From Thelonectria olida (lineage: Eukaryota > Ascomycota > Sordariomycetes > Hypocreales > Nectriaceae), in contig JAGPYM010000147.1 of NCBI GenBank assembly GCA_020736575.1, positions 1 through 16,103 of the forward strand: a DNA stretch of 16,103 nt, in the 5' to 3' direction. Of this stretch, positions 1 through 10,108 are shown piece after piece. Position 1 is the first letter of the stretch. Every line of letters begins with the position of its first letter. The notes under the pieces were generated by a model, which saw only the letters and a program-made list of their open reading frames with translations, did not search any database and was not told where the DNA came from. Position numbers and translations under genes: made by a program.

Positions 1-3000
1 TATAATATAACCTTTTTAAGTATTAAAATATATTTAATACTTTTAATTTACTTATAATAATAGGAAAATATAAAAAAGGAGAGGAAAAAGTAAGTATAAA
101 AAGTTATAAACCTTTTATAAAAGTGTAATTAATAATTTAAAAGTAATAGTTTAAAACCCCTATCTAAACTTACTAATAGATTTGTAGTATTATAATTAGT
201 AGCCTTATATAAATATAAAATAGTAATATAGCTATACTACTAGCAGCCTTATAATTAGGCTATAGCCTTTTTAAACTAGCTTTATATATATTAAGCTAAA
301 TAATAATAGCTTTATTTAATTGCCTATTTTAACTAGTATGCCCGCTTTATTATAAATAGTATATTATAATTTTTAATATTTTTATATATATTATTATATA
401 AATATTAAATATATTAATATTAAAGCTAAATATATTAATAGTTATAATTACTTTTTTATTATTATATTAATTATATTTAATATTATTTATTTAAAATTAT
501 AATTTTTTAAATTTACTATTTTATATATTAATTTTATAATAATAAATATTATATTTAAGCTTTTTTATTAAGTTTTTTATTATTTTAATATATTAATAAT
601 ATATAATAACTTTTACTAGTTATAAGTACTTTTTAAGCTTTTAATTAATTACTTACATAGTTTTTTTAAATAATTTAAATAATAGCTTTTTTAATTATAA
701 AAGTAATAAATAACTTAATATTATAAATTATATTAAAATATATTATTTTAATTTAAACTATAATAATATTTTTATATTATATATTAATTATTTTAAAAAA
801 TATTTTTTTTTATATTAATAAGAGTATTATTATAAAATAAACTATTTATACTTTTATTAATATTAAAATATTTAGCTTTTATAATTTAAATTAAAATAAT
901 AATATACTTTTAAAAATTATATAACACTTATTAATAATAATATAATTAAGCTTAATTATAATTTTTTATAATTTAAAAATGTTTTAAAACCTTTTTATTA
1001 TAATTAATTCGAATATAATAAAAATAATTAATATGTTTTCTAAAGTCTAGTAGCTCCTTTACTTAATATAAAATATATTAAGCTTTTAATATTAATTTAT
1101 TATATTTTTTAATAAAAGTATTAATAGTATAATAACTACTATTAGTTTATTAAAATAGCTAATAGTAGAAAGTATAAAATAAAAGCTTTTACTACTTTTA
1201 ATTTTTATTATTATTATTATAAGGCTTTTTTTAATATAATAATATTAACTGCCTTTTATTACTTATTTTAAAAATAGATTTAGTTATTATAAAGCTTATA
1301 TAATTTCTAATTTATATTAATATATTATAATATTTTATATTATACTAACTAGAGTTTTTTAATTACTTTATAATATAATAATAGCTTTTTTTACTTATAA
1401 TTTAATTATAAAACCTTATTTAATCTTATTATAATTAATAGAAACTTAAAAAGTTAATACTATTTCTTATTAATAAATTAAAAATTAACTTACTATTTAT
1501 TAGTTTTAAAATAACTTTTAATAATAAGCTTTTTATAAACTAGGCTAGCTATTAAAAAGCTATAATAAGCTTAAATATTTTAAATACTATTTTTATTACT
1601 TTTATTTTTATTATTATTATTATTATTATACTTCTTATTTGCCTTTTTAATAAAAGTTAAGTGGGCTATTATTTTATTTTAAAAATAGTAATAAATAAAA
1701 GTAATAAATAAATACTTCTAGCTACTAATAGTAAAACCTTACTAGTAATTAATTAAACTTATTCTTTTTAAAATATAAATTATATATATAAATATTTAAT
1801 ATACTTTAAGCTCTAGCTTAAATATTTAAGTATTAAGCTATTTTAATTAATTACTTTTTCTTTTATTTTTACTTATATTAAATTTATATTTACTTTTTCT
1901 TTTATTATTATTTAAATTATTTAAAGTCTTTTTTATAACTTAAAATTAGTATTTAATTTAGTTATATTTTATATATTTACTTATATATTTTCTTAAAATA
2001 ATAGTACTAGCTATAAGTAGTAAATAATTAAAATACTAACTTTATATAATAAAAGTAATAAATAATTTTAAATAATTTTATTTTAAAAAATGCCTTATAA
2101 TAACTAATAATAAGTATAATAGTTTTATTATAAATAAAAATATTTTATACCCCTTTATTAGTAGTATTTTAATATTATAAAAGAAGTAATTTAAGGAATT
2201 ATATAACTTACTTACTATTTATATAAATTAGAAATAAAAAACTTTAAAAAACTCTTTTAAAAACCTTTTATAATTTACTACTACTTTTAAAATAATTTAA
2301 TATTAAATTTAGATTTTAAATTAAACTAGGCTATTAAAGTATATAATTAACTTAAACCTTTTAAAAAATATAACTATTACTATTAGAAAATAATTTAAAA
2401 AGGTCCTATATAAAAAGATAATTTATAATACTATTTATAATATTATTAATTATTTTATATTATAAGATTTTAAGCAATTTAAAGTTAATAAGTAATTAAT
2501 TTTTATACTATTTATAAAAAAGTAAATATTTATAAAGTAAAATCTTAGCTTATTATAAAGTAGTTTATAATATAAACTATATATTAAAATATTAATATAA
2601 ATACTTTTATAAATAGTATTCTATTTATTTTAACTTATTAATTTAATTATAATTATATTTATATTAATAGTTATATTACAATTATAAAGCTAAATAATAA
2701 CTATATAAATATAATATTCTAATTTTAACTGCCCTTAATTATAAACTAGTATAGTATTTTAAAAATAAGCTTAAAATAGTTTAAGCTACTTTCCTTTATA
2801 TTTTTTTTATTTTAACCTTATTATTTTTTTTATTAAATAAACTTAGCTTTTTTATTAATAATATATTTAATAAGTAAAAATATAAAATAATTATAATAGT
2901 TAAAAGCTTTAATATAAAATTATTATAAGTTTTTTATATATTATTTTTATAAATATTTAAAACTATTAAAAAGCTAATAAAAATATTTTAATATTTAATA

Positions 3001-5225
3001 TTTAATAAAATAGTTAAATATAAAAATATAAAGTTTTAATATAACTTTTTTAAATAGGGTTTATAATACTATTACTTATAATATTTTAAAGTTACTATTA
3101 TTATTTATAATATTTTATAATTTTTATAGCTAGCCCTATTTTATATTATTTATAAGGAAAAAACTTCTAGCTTTTAAATATATAAAATTAAATACTTTTA
3201 TAAATAATTAGCTATAATATATAATTATATAATTAATTAACTAATAGCTAATATAATATGCTTTAACTTTTAAAACTAGCTTTTAGCTCTTATAATATAA
3301 GAAATCTACTAATTATATTTAATTATTTATATACTTATATAATATAAGCTAATTAAAGCCCTTTTATATATAGCTTAAAAGTATTATAAAATTTACTTGC
3401 GCTTAACTAGCTACTAACTGTTAAAATTAAACTAATTATAGTTTTTTTATTTTTAACTTAAGTTTTTAATTTAAAAGGTTTAGCTTAATTATAACTAGAA
3501 ATATACTATTATACCCTAAGCTAGAAAGGTTACTATTATACTTTTATAAAATATTTATAAGCTTATTAGTATATTATATTATAATATTATATATAATACA
3601 CTATTTTCTATTAAGTTTAAATAATAATTAGTTTATTAGATTTTTAAAATTTATAAATTATATAATATATATAAATAGTTATAAGTATATTATAATATAC
3701 CTTTTTTAAATTACCTATTTAAATTTAAAATAAAATAATATATTATACTTTTTATTAAACTCTTTTTAATTAATTTTAAATAGTATATTTTATAAAATAA
3801 TATTTAGTTTTATAATAGCTATTATATAATAAATAAGATATTTAATAGTAAAATATATATATTAAAGCTTAATATTATTACCTTTTAAATCTTTAAAATT
3901 AATAGTATATTTAAATAAAATTAAACTTTATAAAAACTTGTTCTTTCTATTAAAATCTTTTAAATAGGCAGCTACTTTTAGCTAGTAAAACTATATATTT
4001 AAAAACGTAAAATTACCCTACTTTTTATTATTTTTAGCCTCCTACTTTTAAATATATTTTACTTTTAATTAGAATACTTTTAAAGCCTATTATATACTCT
4101 CTTTTACTTATTTTATTTTAAGTTTTAAACTATTAAAATTTTAGCCTCTTATAATTTTAAAGTATTTATTATAAGGACTCTTAATAAAAACTATTAATAG
4201 AAAATGCTATATTTTTATAATATATTTACTTACTTCTTCTTAATTTAAACTATTAATTAGTAGCTAGCTTTAAGCTTTTAATTCTATTTATAAACCTTTT
4301 TAAAATAATATTAGATTCTTTTTAATATAAGGCTAATAAAATAGCAGTTTAATATAAAAGTATATTAAAACCTTTCTATTTTTAGCTTTTTAAGCATTTT
4401 AATTAGTATATTATTATTAAATAGAAATAATATATTTATAATTTTATTTTATTTATAAATAATATTAAATATAACTGCTTACTATTATACTAGCTTAATT
4501 TAAGCTTTATATAGCTTATAAAATAGTATTTAAAAATAAAATTTAATTTTATATTTAATAATAATTATTTTATAAAAGTAGTAATTAAAAACTTAAAAGT
4601 CTAGTAAATAAGTAAAATATTTTATTTATAAACTAATTTTATTTAAAATTTAAATAAATTATATTAATAGAATATTTAATACTTTTTTACACTCTTTTTA
4701 TACTTTTTTAAAATCTTTTATTATTTTATTTAGTTAATAAATATAAATATAACTATTATAGCTATTATATTTTATATTATATTTTAATTTATTAGTTTAT
4801 ATATGCCTTTCCTATTATTTAATAACTATTAAAACTTAGGGTTATAATAAAATATAATATAAGTTTATAAATATTATAAATTAAAAGAAAATAAATATAT
4901 AATTAAAATTATATGCTTAAAGTTAGTATTTTTACTAATTTTTAAATTTACTAAATTTTAAATAGTTAAAAAATAGCTAATTGCTACCTATTTAATAAGT
5001 TAATTAATAGTTACCTTATATTATACTAGTATATTTTAGTTTTCTATTAAAATTTAATTAATATTTACTAAATGTTAAAGCATATACTATTAAGTTAAAT
5101 AATAAAAATATTTAAAAGTGGCTATTTTAAAAAAATAGCAGCTAGGCTAAGAGAATAATTTCAATTAAGTAATACTTATCTAATTTAATTTATAAGTCTT
5201 AACTAATAGTAGTAAATAGATTACT
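1..5225. repeat. AT-rich, RIP-like block without genes
   Basis: This stretch is overwhelmingly A and T; many 60-base lines hold fewer than ten G or C, and the line at 361-420 has none. TpA is extremely common while CpG and CpA are almost absent, and the surviving C and G sit mainly in contexts such as AGCT, CTT, AAG and CC. All six frames are full of stops and I found no open frame worth calling. In ascomycetes this composition is what RIP leaves of repeated DNA, so the block is most likely one or more dead transposons; I could not identify a family. It ends sharply near 5230, where ordinary sequence begins. A centromeric or mitochondrial-like origin is less likely because the blocks alternate with nuclear genes with spliceosomal introns. 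Confidence 0.8.
1608..1630. repeat. (TTA)n microsatellite
   Basis: About seven and a half perfect TTA units lie inside the first AT-rich block; a shorter run of the same unit lies near 1208-1220. Simple repeats like this can arise by slippage in AT-only DNA. Confidence 0.75.
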
Positions 5226-6112
5226 ATTAAAAAGATACCAGTCTTGACCCTATGGGAGGCAAGACAGGAAGCCACCTCAAATATTCAGCCACTTTATAAC
5301 CCTGCCGCAATTTTCAGCTCCAATACGCTAAGCTGGATAAACCACTTTTTGGGCTTTGAGCTGCTCACTAGTATTTGCCACAAGCGCCACTAAACGCCCG
5401 ATGGCTCTGAATATAGATGGGCTACATGGTCAGCTGGCCGCCATTTACCACCTGCGCCCTCCGTAGCATGTGCTAAAATCTGCCTTGCTCCCCCGTCAAC
5501 GCGGCTGGTATGTCTGCAGCCGGTCGCGCGAGCCCTTTTAGGCCTTCAACAGGGTTAATAGAGTTGGAGGAGAAGCGGTGGCAGCCCGACAGGTTCGGCA
5601 GGTCGGTGTGACGGTCAAGGTTCCCATCGTTGCAATCCATGTCGTGATTGGTCATGTCGGCAGTTGTAACGGGGCGTGGCGTACTGAGCGCATAGTGCTT
5701 ATCACGTCCAAGTTGCATTAAAAGAGGGAGAGCTAGAGTGTCAGCCTAGGGGCTTTGTAACTGAGAGTGACCCTCAAAAGCTGTTCCCCTTTTCGGCTAG
5801 TATGTCCTTCAAAAGCGCCCTTCACGATATAGTGGCTAAGAATGAAGGCCTAAAGGTCCTTGCCTTTAGCATATTAATAAGGACCAAGAGCAACTAAAGA
5901 TTACGCCAAATATCAGACATATAGTAATAAATAACCAATCAACTAATAAAACAGTTAATAATATCTTATTATCATCCAAATTGCCCTTTATTAATTGGTT
6001 AATTAGGTACATCCACTATTATAGTAGTTTATAATAGCTGGAAAGGTTCTTACCGTATTTCAAATCAGATAAGAACACCAACAGAGGCCCAAGCATCAAT
6101 CCCTTAATTAGC
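5226..6112. other. Mixed-composition stretch with no recognisable gene
   Basis: Base composition rises abruptly at about 5230 and stays near normal until about 5870, then falls again before the end of the next gene. CpG is common in 5380-5720, so this part has escaped RIP. The longest ATG-started frame is 81 codons on the minus strand (5473-5718); it has no signal peptide, membrane segment or familiar motif, and is too short to call with confidence. Weak inverted repeats occur at 5850-5885 and 5932-6001. The stretch could be a relic of a lost gene, a non-coding region, or the 3' flank of the secreted-protein gene downstream on the minus strand. I see no tRNA or other RNA gene. Confidence 0.5.
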
Positions 6113-6159
6113 CTAACGGCCACACTGTTTAGTAAGCGTAATATCATCAATACGGATAG

Positions 6160-6751
6160 TCATCCAAATAATTTCCCTCCACATATAACAGAGAAGCTCA
6201 AGTCTGTCAAGTCCACGGGGAGCTCCGTAGTCCAGTAAGTGGAAGCTAGCGCATATCTTATAAACACCGGTCCTGAATTGTCGACGGATCCTGCAACGAG
6301 AAAGTCGTCACCAAGGTAGGCAGAGATGCTGCAAAAGGCCCATGCAGACTCCTCTGGGTTCATGCCATCCCTGGTATAGTAAAACTTTAGCAGATAGGTG
6401 CCGGGTTCGAGGTTGTACAAAGTCTGCGAGAAGCTGCCGCTCGTAACATCATCTAGCCCAACAACTTGCCTGTAGTTAGTTTGGTCAGCGCCTGGGATCA
6501 CTCTCACAACCTGGGAAGAAAACGTACGCAGTATTGGGGCCGGTGTGTGTGTCGCCATCGGCCACACTGGCGCCGTTGAATTTCCAAGGGGAGCCGTCGC
6601 CGATGTCGAAGCTTGGATTGGAGATGACTTGGGTTTCCTGACAAGTGATCGCTGTGGATGTTGTTGAGGATGGTTGACACAGACCCGCATTGACTCCGCA
6701 AATGCCGAAGGCGGCAGTTGCCAGAATAGCGAGAATCTTGGGACGGGGCAT
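6160..6751 (-). CDS. Small secreted protein, jelly-roll/carbohydrate-binding-like
   Basis: The ATG at 6751 has a good context (gccATG) and opens with a clear signal peptide: a basic start (MPRPK), a hydrophobic core (ILAILATAAFGICG) and likely cleavage after VNA near residue 22. The mature part has the pattern of fungal secreted beta-sandwich domains: CQETQVISNPSFDIGDGSPW, then SFSQTLYNLEPGTY and an LLKFYY strand, then a Cys-containing strand (AFCSISAYLG). This resembles CenC/CBM4_9-like folds, so carbohydrate binding outside the cell is a family-level inference only. The first frame runs into a stop at 6485, and the conserved downstream part lies in another frame. A 43-nt intron at 6465-6507 would join them and give about 182 residues ending at 6160. 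A different frame just past that stop reads IRIDDITLTKQ, which looks like the true last strand, so the C-terminus seems frameshifted; the original stop would be at 6113. Either a decaying gene or one with assembly errors. Confidence 0.6.
6465..6507 (-). other. Probable short intron in the secreted-protein gene
   Basis: Read on the minus strand it starts GTGAGAGTGA, contains both CTGAC and CTAAC branch-like sites, and ends AG (GCAAG). At 43 nt it is short for a fungal intron. The more usual CAG acceptor five bases earlier (38 nt) would not restore the frame. The AAG end does restore it (exon 1 in phase 1, exon 2 from 6464). The alternative is a one-base insertion near 6510 and no intron. Confidence 0.45.
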
Positions 6752-6822
6752 GGCGAGAGAGGATGTATTGCGAGCACTAATGTCTCGAGAGAAGCAGAGT
6801 GAAATGTAACATCCTTGAAAGG

Positions 6823-6834
6823 TTTATCTATAAA
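6823..6834 (-). promoter_or_regulatory. TATA-like element before the secreted-protein gene
   Basis: The minus strand reads TTTATAGATAAA about 72 bases upstream of the ATG at 6751. Spacing and sequence suit a core promoter element of a fungal gene, but this is inferred from sequence alone. Confidence 0.35.
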
Positions 6835-7109
6835 CGAATGGAGAGCCGGCGCCTGTAAATCATTGAACCCTTTGAACTTGCCTCTGCTGCTGCTCCTTGC
6901 TAAATTTCGCGCTATGTTTAATTGGTGGCGTCGAGCTGATAGCAGATGAAAACTGGCTGTAACGCCACCAATTTATTAAGAAATGACTGTGCGCCCTTTA
7001 AAGGAGGTAGGCTGTGAGCTTGGAGCCACGTTACTACCTGCAAATTTAAAACAGCTATTGCCACACTCTAATAGGGACTGCAATTGTAAACTGATTGCTT
7101 TACTTAAAT

Positions 7110-8575
7110 GCTAGCTATAAATATATAAGTATTATTTACTTTGCCCGTTTATATATTTTTATTATTAGTATAATAACTATTTTTTAAAATATATAATAAT
7201 TTAATTAGTTTTAATAATAAATTAAAATATTTTAAATTTATAATAATAAATATATAAAAATATTAAAAGTTATAAAATAAAAAATATAATATTATATTTT
7301 ATAATAATATATATTATTAGTAAGTAAATTAAATTAGTAAATATATTAAATTTTTAACTTTTACTTTTAAATATATAATAAAATATATTATAACTTATAT
7401 TAATAGAAAGTTATATATTTAACTACTTATATAATTAATAATTTTTATTATTATATTAACTTTTTATATATTTTTCTATTTAATTGCCTTACTTATTTCT
7501 ATTAGTTTAATTACTTTTAAACCTATTTAATTTATTTTTAAACTTTCTTTTTAACTTAACCCTTTTAGCACCCCTTACTTTTTAACTTTTATATTTACTT
7601 GCCTATTTAACTTATTTTTTATTTTTAAATATTTCTTTTATAACCTTTTAAATAACTATTTAAATTATTACTATTATATATAATAGCTTTTAAAATTATA
7701 ATTTTAAGTTATACTCTTATATTTTTTTAAATACTAATTAGTTATTTTAATTAAATCTATTATTTTTTATTTAATTTAAAAGGTAATTAAGTTAGTTAAC
7801 TTTTTATTAAAAAATTTAAAATTATTTTTTATATATTAAATTTTTTAATTAAAATATAATAGCTTAAAAGGATTAAATTATTTTATTATATTACTTTTAA
7901 TAATAAATTTATATTAGCTAATATAAAAATATTAAAAAGTTATAACTATTTAAAATACTTTTTAAGCTTTTTAATTAAATAAATATATTTAAGGAAATTT
8001 ATATAATTTAATAGATATTAAGCTATTATATTAATATTATCTTTTTAAATTATAATTTATTTAATTAGTATAAAATTAGCTATATTAAATTATATATTAT
8101 ATAATTAGTTAAGTTATATAAACTAGAGTTTAAAAAAATAGTACTTTTATATTAAAAGTTTAAAATAAAGTTTTTTAAATAAAATGTATTTAATAAGAAT
8201 TTTTATTTAAAAGCTAATTATAAACCTTATAAAAAAGCTTATTATAATAAATATAAAGCTAGGTTTTACTTATATTAACCTTTATTATATACTAGTACTA
8301 GGCTTATTTTAATAAATAATATACTTAATTGCTTTTATAAACTTTTTACTAATTATAAGTAAATTATATATTTAAAAGATTATAATAATTTAAAATTATT
8401 ATAATTTATAATTATTATAACTTAAAAATAATTATAGTATTTAATAATTATATATTTATTTTAATTATAAATATAAGCCTATATATAGCCTTAGCCTAGC
8501 TTGCTTTTTAAATAGTTATTAGTTTTAAGTTAATTGCCCTAGCTTAGCTAAGTACTTTTAAAGTAAGTAAGTTAC
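7110..8575. repeat. AT-rich, RIP-like block between gene islands
   Basis: Normal composition fades between about 7040 and 7110 and returns at about 8575. In between the sequence is nearly all A and T with stops in every frame. No gene is visible. Most of it (about 7430-8320) is one arm of a long inverted repeat shared with the third AT-rich block. The remaining ends of the block, 7110-7429 and 8321-8575, show no clear partner by eye in this window. Confidence 0.75.
7430..8320 (+). repeat. Left arm of a long, diverged inverted repeat
   Basis: The reverse complement of this segment aligns with 12831-13770 along its whole length, well above what AT-rich composition alone gives. Shared anchors, read on the strand opposite to this arm, include GCTATTATATATAATAGTAA, TAATATAATAGCTTAATAT, TAAAAGTACTATTTTTTTA and ATTAAAATAAGCCTAGTA, all in the same order with only small indels. 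Many mismatches are C/T or G/A, as RIP would give. The arm contains two units of a 24-base motif of which the other arm has about four. It is most simply one of two dead copies of the same transposon in opposite orientation. Confidence 0.8.
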
Positions 8576-8828
8576 TAACACGGCCACTAAAATGACCCTG
8601 CCTATAAACTCGGCCCGCATAGTTAATATAATAGCAATCTTTTAATAATATCTTATTTAGGTAAAACATACCCTTAAAACACTGCCCGTTAGCAGCCCTT
8701 CTAGTTATTAGCAGCTTGCTTCTATTAAGCTAGTGTTTCTACATAGGCCCTCCTCTCCTGTCTTAGTCTTGTTGCGTGTTAACTCTGCATACCGGACACC
8801 TTGCCTTGTTGCATCCTCGACTGCAATC

Positions 8829-9942
8829 ATGTCGTCCCTTCAAGCCCATCTGTCGTTCACCCTTACCTTTGCCCTTGTCCTCCTATGCATCGTTTCCTTC
8901 CCAGCTACGTCGTCGCCGCCGACGAGTGCCAGCCCTACACCTGGGAGCCGATGAACAAGCGTGCAATCACTGCGGATCCTTCCTCAACCAAGCCCCCTCG
9001 TCCCACCTTCACCTTTGCCGTCCCTAAGGATAAGCTTGAGCCTGGAGATCTTAACTGCCTCAACTGGGGCAGGACGTACATGATGGTCAACTACTACTCT
9101 TGCAAGAAGCTGGCCGTCCAGTTTGGGATTGACGTCGAGACATTCTTTAAGCTGAACCTAACACTGGATTCGGACTGAGAACATCACGCCTTACACAAAG
9201 TACTGCGTAGCCGGATGTAAGCATCTGATCTTGTCGTCTGAGAACTCGAGTCGACTCAGATATTAACAATCTATAGTTGTCGAACCAAAGAGAGCTTCGG
9301 ACGGCAAGTGTGGCCCCAAGAACGACGACGCTACTTGTGTCGGGACAGGCAAAGCGTGCTGCAACTCGGAGACGTGGACCTGCGGCAACTCAGAGTATGT
9401 CACGCCCCCAACCCCAAATCACCCCCCCGTTCCTAACGACTTCTCACAGCGAGGACTGCGCCCCCGGCGTCTGTTACGAGGGTCTTTGCGCCGGCCACAC
9501 CGTCTACACGACCGACGGCAAATGCGGCAAGGACCACGGCATGCGCGTCTGCGCCGGCAAATGGGGCGAGTGCTGCAACAACGACGGCGAGTGCGACACC
9601 GGCGCCGACTACTGCGCCAAGGGAAAGTGTCAGCTGGGAAAGTGCACGAACCCAGAGGAGCCGACGACGGACGATCAGCCCAACTTCCCCTGGCTGGTGG
9701 GCAACACGACCGACGGGACGTGTGGCGGCCGCAAGGTGTACACGTGTGACGTTATGTACGGGAACTGCTGCAACAAGCACGGCTACTGCGGCTCTCTTCC
9801 TGCAGACTGCGGCAAAGGATGGTGAGTCTCCATGTCGATCGACGAGCTGCGGATGGGATGATGAATACTGACCTGTTGTCACAGTCAATCCAAGTTTGGA
9901 AAGTGTGGCTCAACGGACATACCTGGCCTGAGTAAGATGTAG
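8829..9942 (+). CDS. Secreted LysM + CBM18 chitin-binding protein, frame broken twice
   Basis: The protein binds chitin outside the cell by family inference; such proteins act in wall protection or in hiding chitin from a host. The exons are 8829-9216, 9277-9394, 9450-9821 and 9885-9942, about 312 residues once the frame breaks are allowed for. The first 25 residues form a signal peptide (hydrophobic core FALVLLCIVSF). One LysM follows at about 77-130 (NYYSCKKLAVQFGIDVETFF, ending YCVAG). Three hevein-type CBM18 modules lie at about 138-183, 190-234 and 257-300; the third has the classic CCNKHGYCG. The frame shifts near 8900, where one base appears missing after the signal peptide. It shifts again near 9176, where TGA interrupts a conserved Asp-Cys and two bases appear missing, or one extra. 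The two shifts cancel overall. No catalytic domain is present, so it is not a chitinase. It converges on the unknown gene 166 bases downstream. It may be a pseudogene, or intact with assembly indels. Confidence 0.85.
9217..9276 (+). other. Intron 1 of the LysM/CBM18 gene
   Basis: It is 60 nt, from GTAAGC to CTATAG, with TTAAC as a possible branch site. It lies in phase 1 just after the LysM tail (YCVAG) and links directly to the start of the first CBM18 module. Confidence 0.8.
9395..9449 (+). other. Intron 2 of the LysM/CBM18 gene
   Basis: It is 55 nt, from GTATGT to TCACAG, with a textbook CTAAC branch site shortly before the acceptor. Splicing keeps the cysteine pattern of the first CBM18 module (TWTCGN, then EDCAPG). 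Confidence 0.85.
9822..9884 (+). other. Intron 3 of the LysM/CBM18 gene
   Basis: It is 63 nt, from GTGAGT to TCACAG, with CTGAC as branch site. It splits a cysteine codon inside the CGKGCQ motif of the last CBM18 module; the last exon adds about 19 residues and stops at TAG 9940-9942. Confidence 0.85.
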
Positions 9943-10108
9943 GAAAGCCGCGGTACAGCTTTTAGAATCGTGATTTGGTCTGGCAGCTCAGGTGTTGCTT
10001 TATAGAGTAGTTACCAGTACATATGTAAAGTACCTACTATAGTTTATACAAGCAGAATAAGCTTTGTATTCATCGAGTGCAATTAATCCTTCAGTCATAC
10101 GATTTAGT
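9943..10108. other. Convergent intergenic gap holding both 3' ends
   Basis: The 166 bases separate the stop of the LysM/CBM18 gene from the stop of the opposite-strand unknown gene. An AATAAG close to 10056 could serve as a polyadenylation signal for the plus-strand gene. I see no other feature. Confidence 0.4.

Noticed and set aside
4836..4841. TTAGGG as telomere repeat
   Set aside because: Only one copy is present, so there is no telomere array.
5121..5139. Hairpin GCTATTTT/AAAATAGC as a regulatory site
   Set aside because: Short palindromes are expected by chance in DNA made almost only of A and T, and there is no adjacent gene.
5473..5718. 81-codon minus-strand frame as a gene
   Set aside because: It is short, has no signal peptide or known motif and no clear promoter, and could arise by chance in DNA of this composition.
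6160..6777. Single 205-codon frame as the whole secreted-protein gene
   Set aside because: Its first 90 residues lack a signal peptide and read as the wrong frame of the real N-terminal exon, and it would have to start at GTG.
8801..9178. 125-codon frame as the whole LysM gene
   Set aside because: It would start at TTG, has no signal peptide and stops inside the LysM before its last conserved cysteine.
9433..9888. 151-codon minus-strand frame opposite the LysM gene
   Set aside because: It is the antisense of the cysteine-rich CBM18 exon. The plus strand explains the sequence, with splice sites and conserved cysteine spacing.
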